In this document: positions 63,699 to 64,000 of the stretch, in pieces | Numbering within the stretch: the first letter of the stretch is position 1 | Layout: each line of letters opens with the position of its first letter | Assembly: GCF_052044135.1 (NCBI RefSeq) | Contig: NZ_JBQDYF010000020.1 | Location: forward strand, 1-64,000 | DNA: 64,000 nt | From: Salinisphaera sp052044135 | Lineage (GTDB): Bacteria > Pseudomonadota > Gammaproteobacteria > Nevskiales > Salinisphaeraceae | Direction: 5' to 3' | Notes under the pieces: model-generated | The model's input: the letters and a program-made list of their open reading frames with translations, nothing else | Told to the model about the DNA's origin: nothing | Database searches by the model: none | Made by a program: the position numbers and the translations under genes

Positions 63699-64000
63699 AT
63701 AACGCTCCCCGCGATTTTCGCGCACCGGAGCGCCGACGGTCGCCAGCCACCCGTAGCCGGCCGAGACCGAGTCGGTTCCATGGCGCAAAGACGCCGAACC
63801 GCAACAGGCTACAGGAAAACGCTGCAACCTCTTGCATGGTTAGTCCGCTCGAGCCGATCGATATTACATCTTTGGCGGTGGCCCGATCTATGGCGATAGC
63901 CGTGCGGACACAAGCGCCGGACTATCCGGGAACCGGCGGCAGAAGTGGTCCAGCACGGCGAGTGGCGCACACCTCGGCTGTCGTGCTATCGGAGGCCTGC
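63699..64000. other. End of window, no gene recognised
   Basis: No frame here has a motif or ribosome site. A weak 5-bp hairpin (CGCGA/TCGCG around TTT, 63710-63722) just after atpG lacks a T tract and is a poor terminator candidate. Confidence 0.5.

Overview
The window is high-GC DNA with dense, co-oriented genes that often overlap by four bases (ATGA or GTGA). The gene set (FtrABCD-type iron uptake, NdvB-type cyclic beta-1,2-glucan synthase, N-type ATPase, P3-type proton pump, CopA) points to a proteobacterium, probably a gammaproteobacterium from a saline, acidic or metal-rich habitat. That assignment is inference; no rRNA or tRNA gene was seen.

Layout. 1-2755: end of a His-rich P1B metal ATPase, a DUF1289 peptide and a PbrR/CadR-like MerR regulator. 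2978-6286: minus-strand ftrB-C-D-A ferrous iron uptake operon. 6438-13089: insertion-sequence zone with two adjacent IS3-family elements, an AT-rich orphan membrane-protein gene, and a third IS3-family element split by an IS110-family element that carries a good bridge-RNA candidate. 13606-27432: plus-strand cluster with a 2956-residue cyclic beta-1,2-glucan synthase, a transaldolase paralogue lacking the Schiff-base lysine, a 72-residue phosphoglucomutase remnant, a class II deacetylase, a slipin and acetate kinase. 27532-28626: fatty acid desaturase. 43567-29229 (minus): nine tightly packed genes: GH94 phosphorylase, gnd, zwf, HAD phosphatase, tal, pgi, pgm, GH144-like beta-1,2-glucanase and an FAD oxidoreductase lacking its redox cysteines. 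43941-46079: divergent transketolase. 46330-49386: SHOCT peptide, NfeD-like protein and CopA. 49683-56215: phosphoketolase, P3 proton ATPase with a repetitive C-terminal tail, and an aquaporin-family channel, then a broken virJ/acvB gene. 56809-63698: leader ORF and complete N-ATPase operon atpDCQRBEFAG.

How the genes may work together. Cgs makes beta-1,2-glucan from UDP-glucose. The minus-strand operon looks built to take beta-1,2-glucan apart: a GH144-like endo-enzyme cuts it, a GH94 phosphorylase releases glucose-1-phosphate, and Pgm, Pgi, Zwf, Gnd, Tal and the divergent Tkt carry it through the oxidative pentose phosphate pathway with NADPH production. Phosphoketolase plus acetate kinase could convert pentose or fructose phosphates to acetate and ATP. 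Proton and ion pumps and a MIP channel sit beside these genes. A glucan reserve or osmolyte cycle coupled to NADPH and energy supply under osmotic or acid stress is a hypothesis that fits the layout, not something shown here.

The plus-strand order GH94 domain, tal-like, pgm-like repeats the order of the minus-strand operon with decayed copies, which suggests an old segmental duplication.
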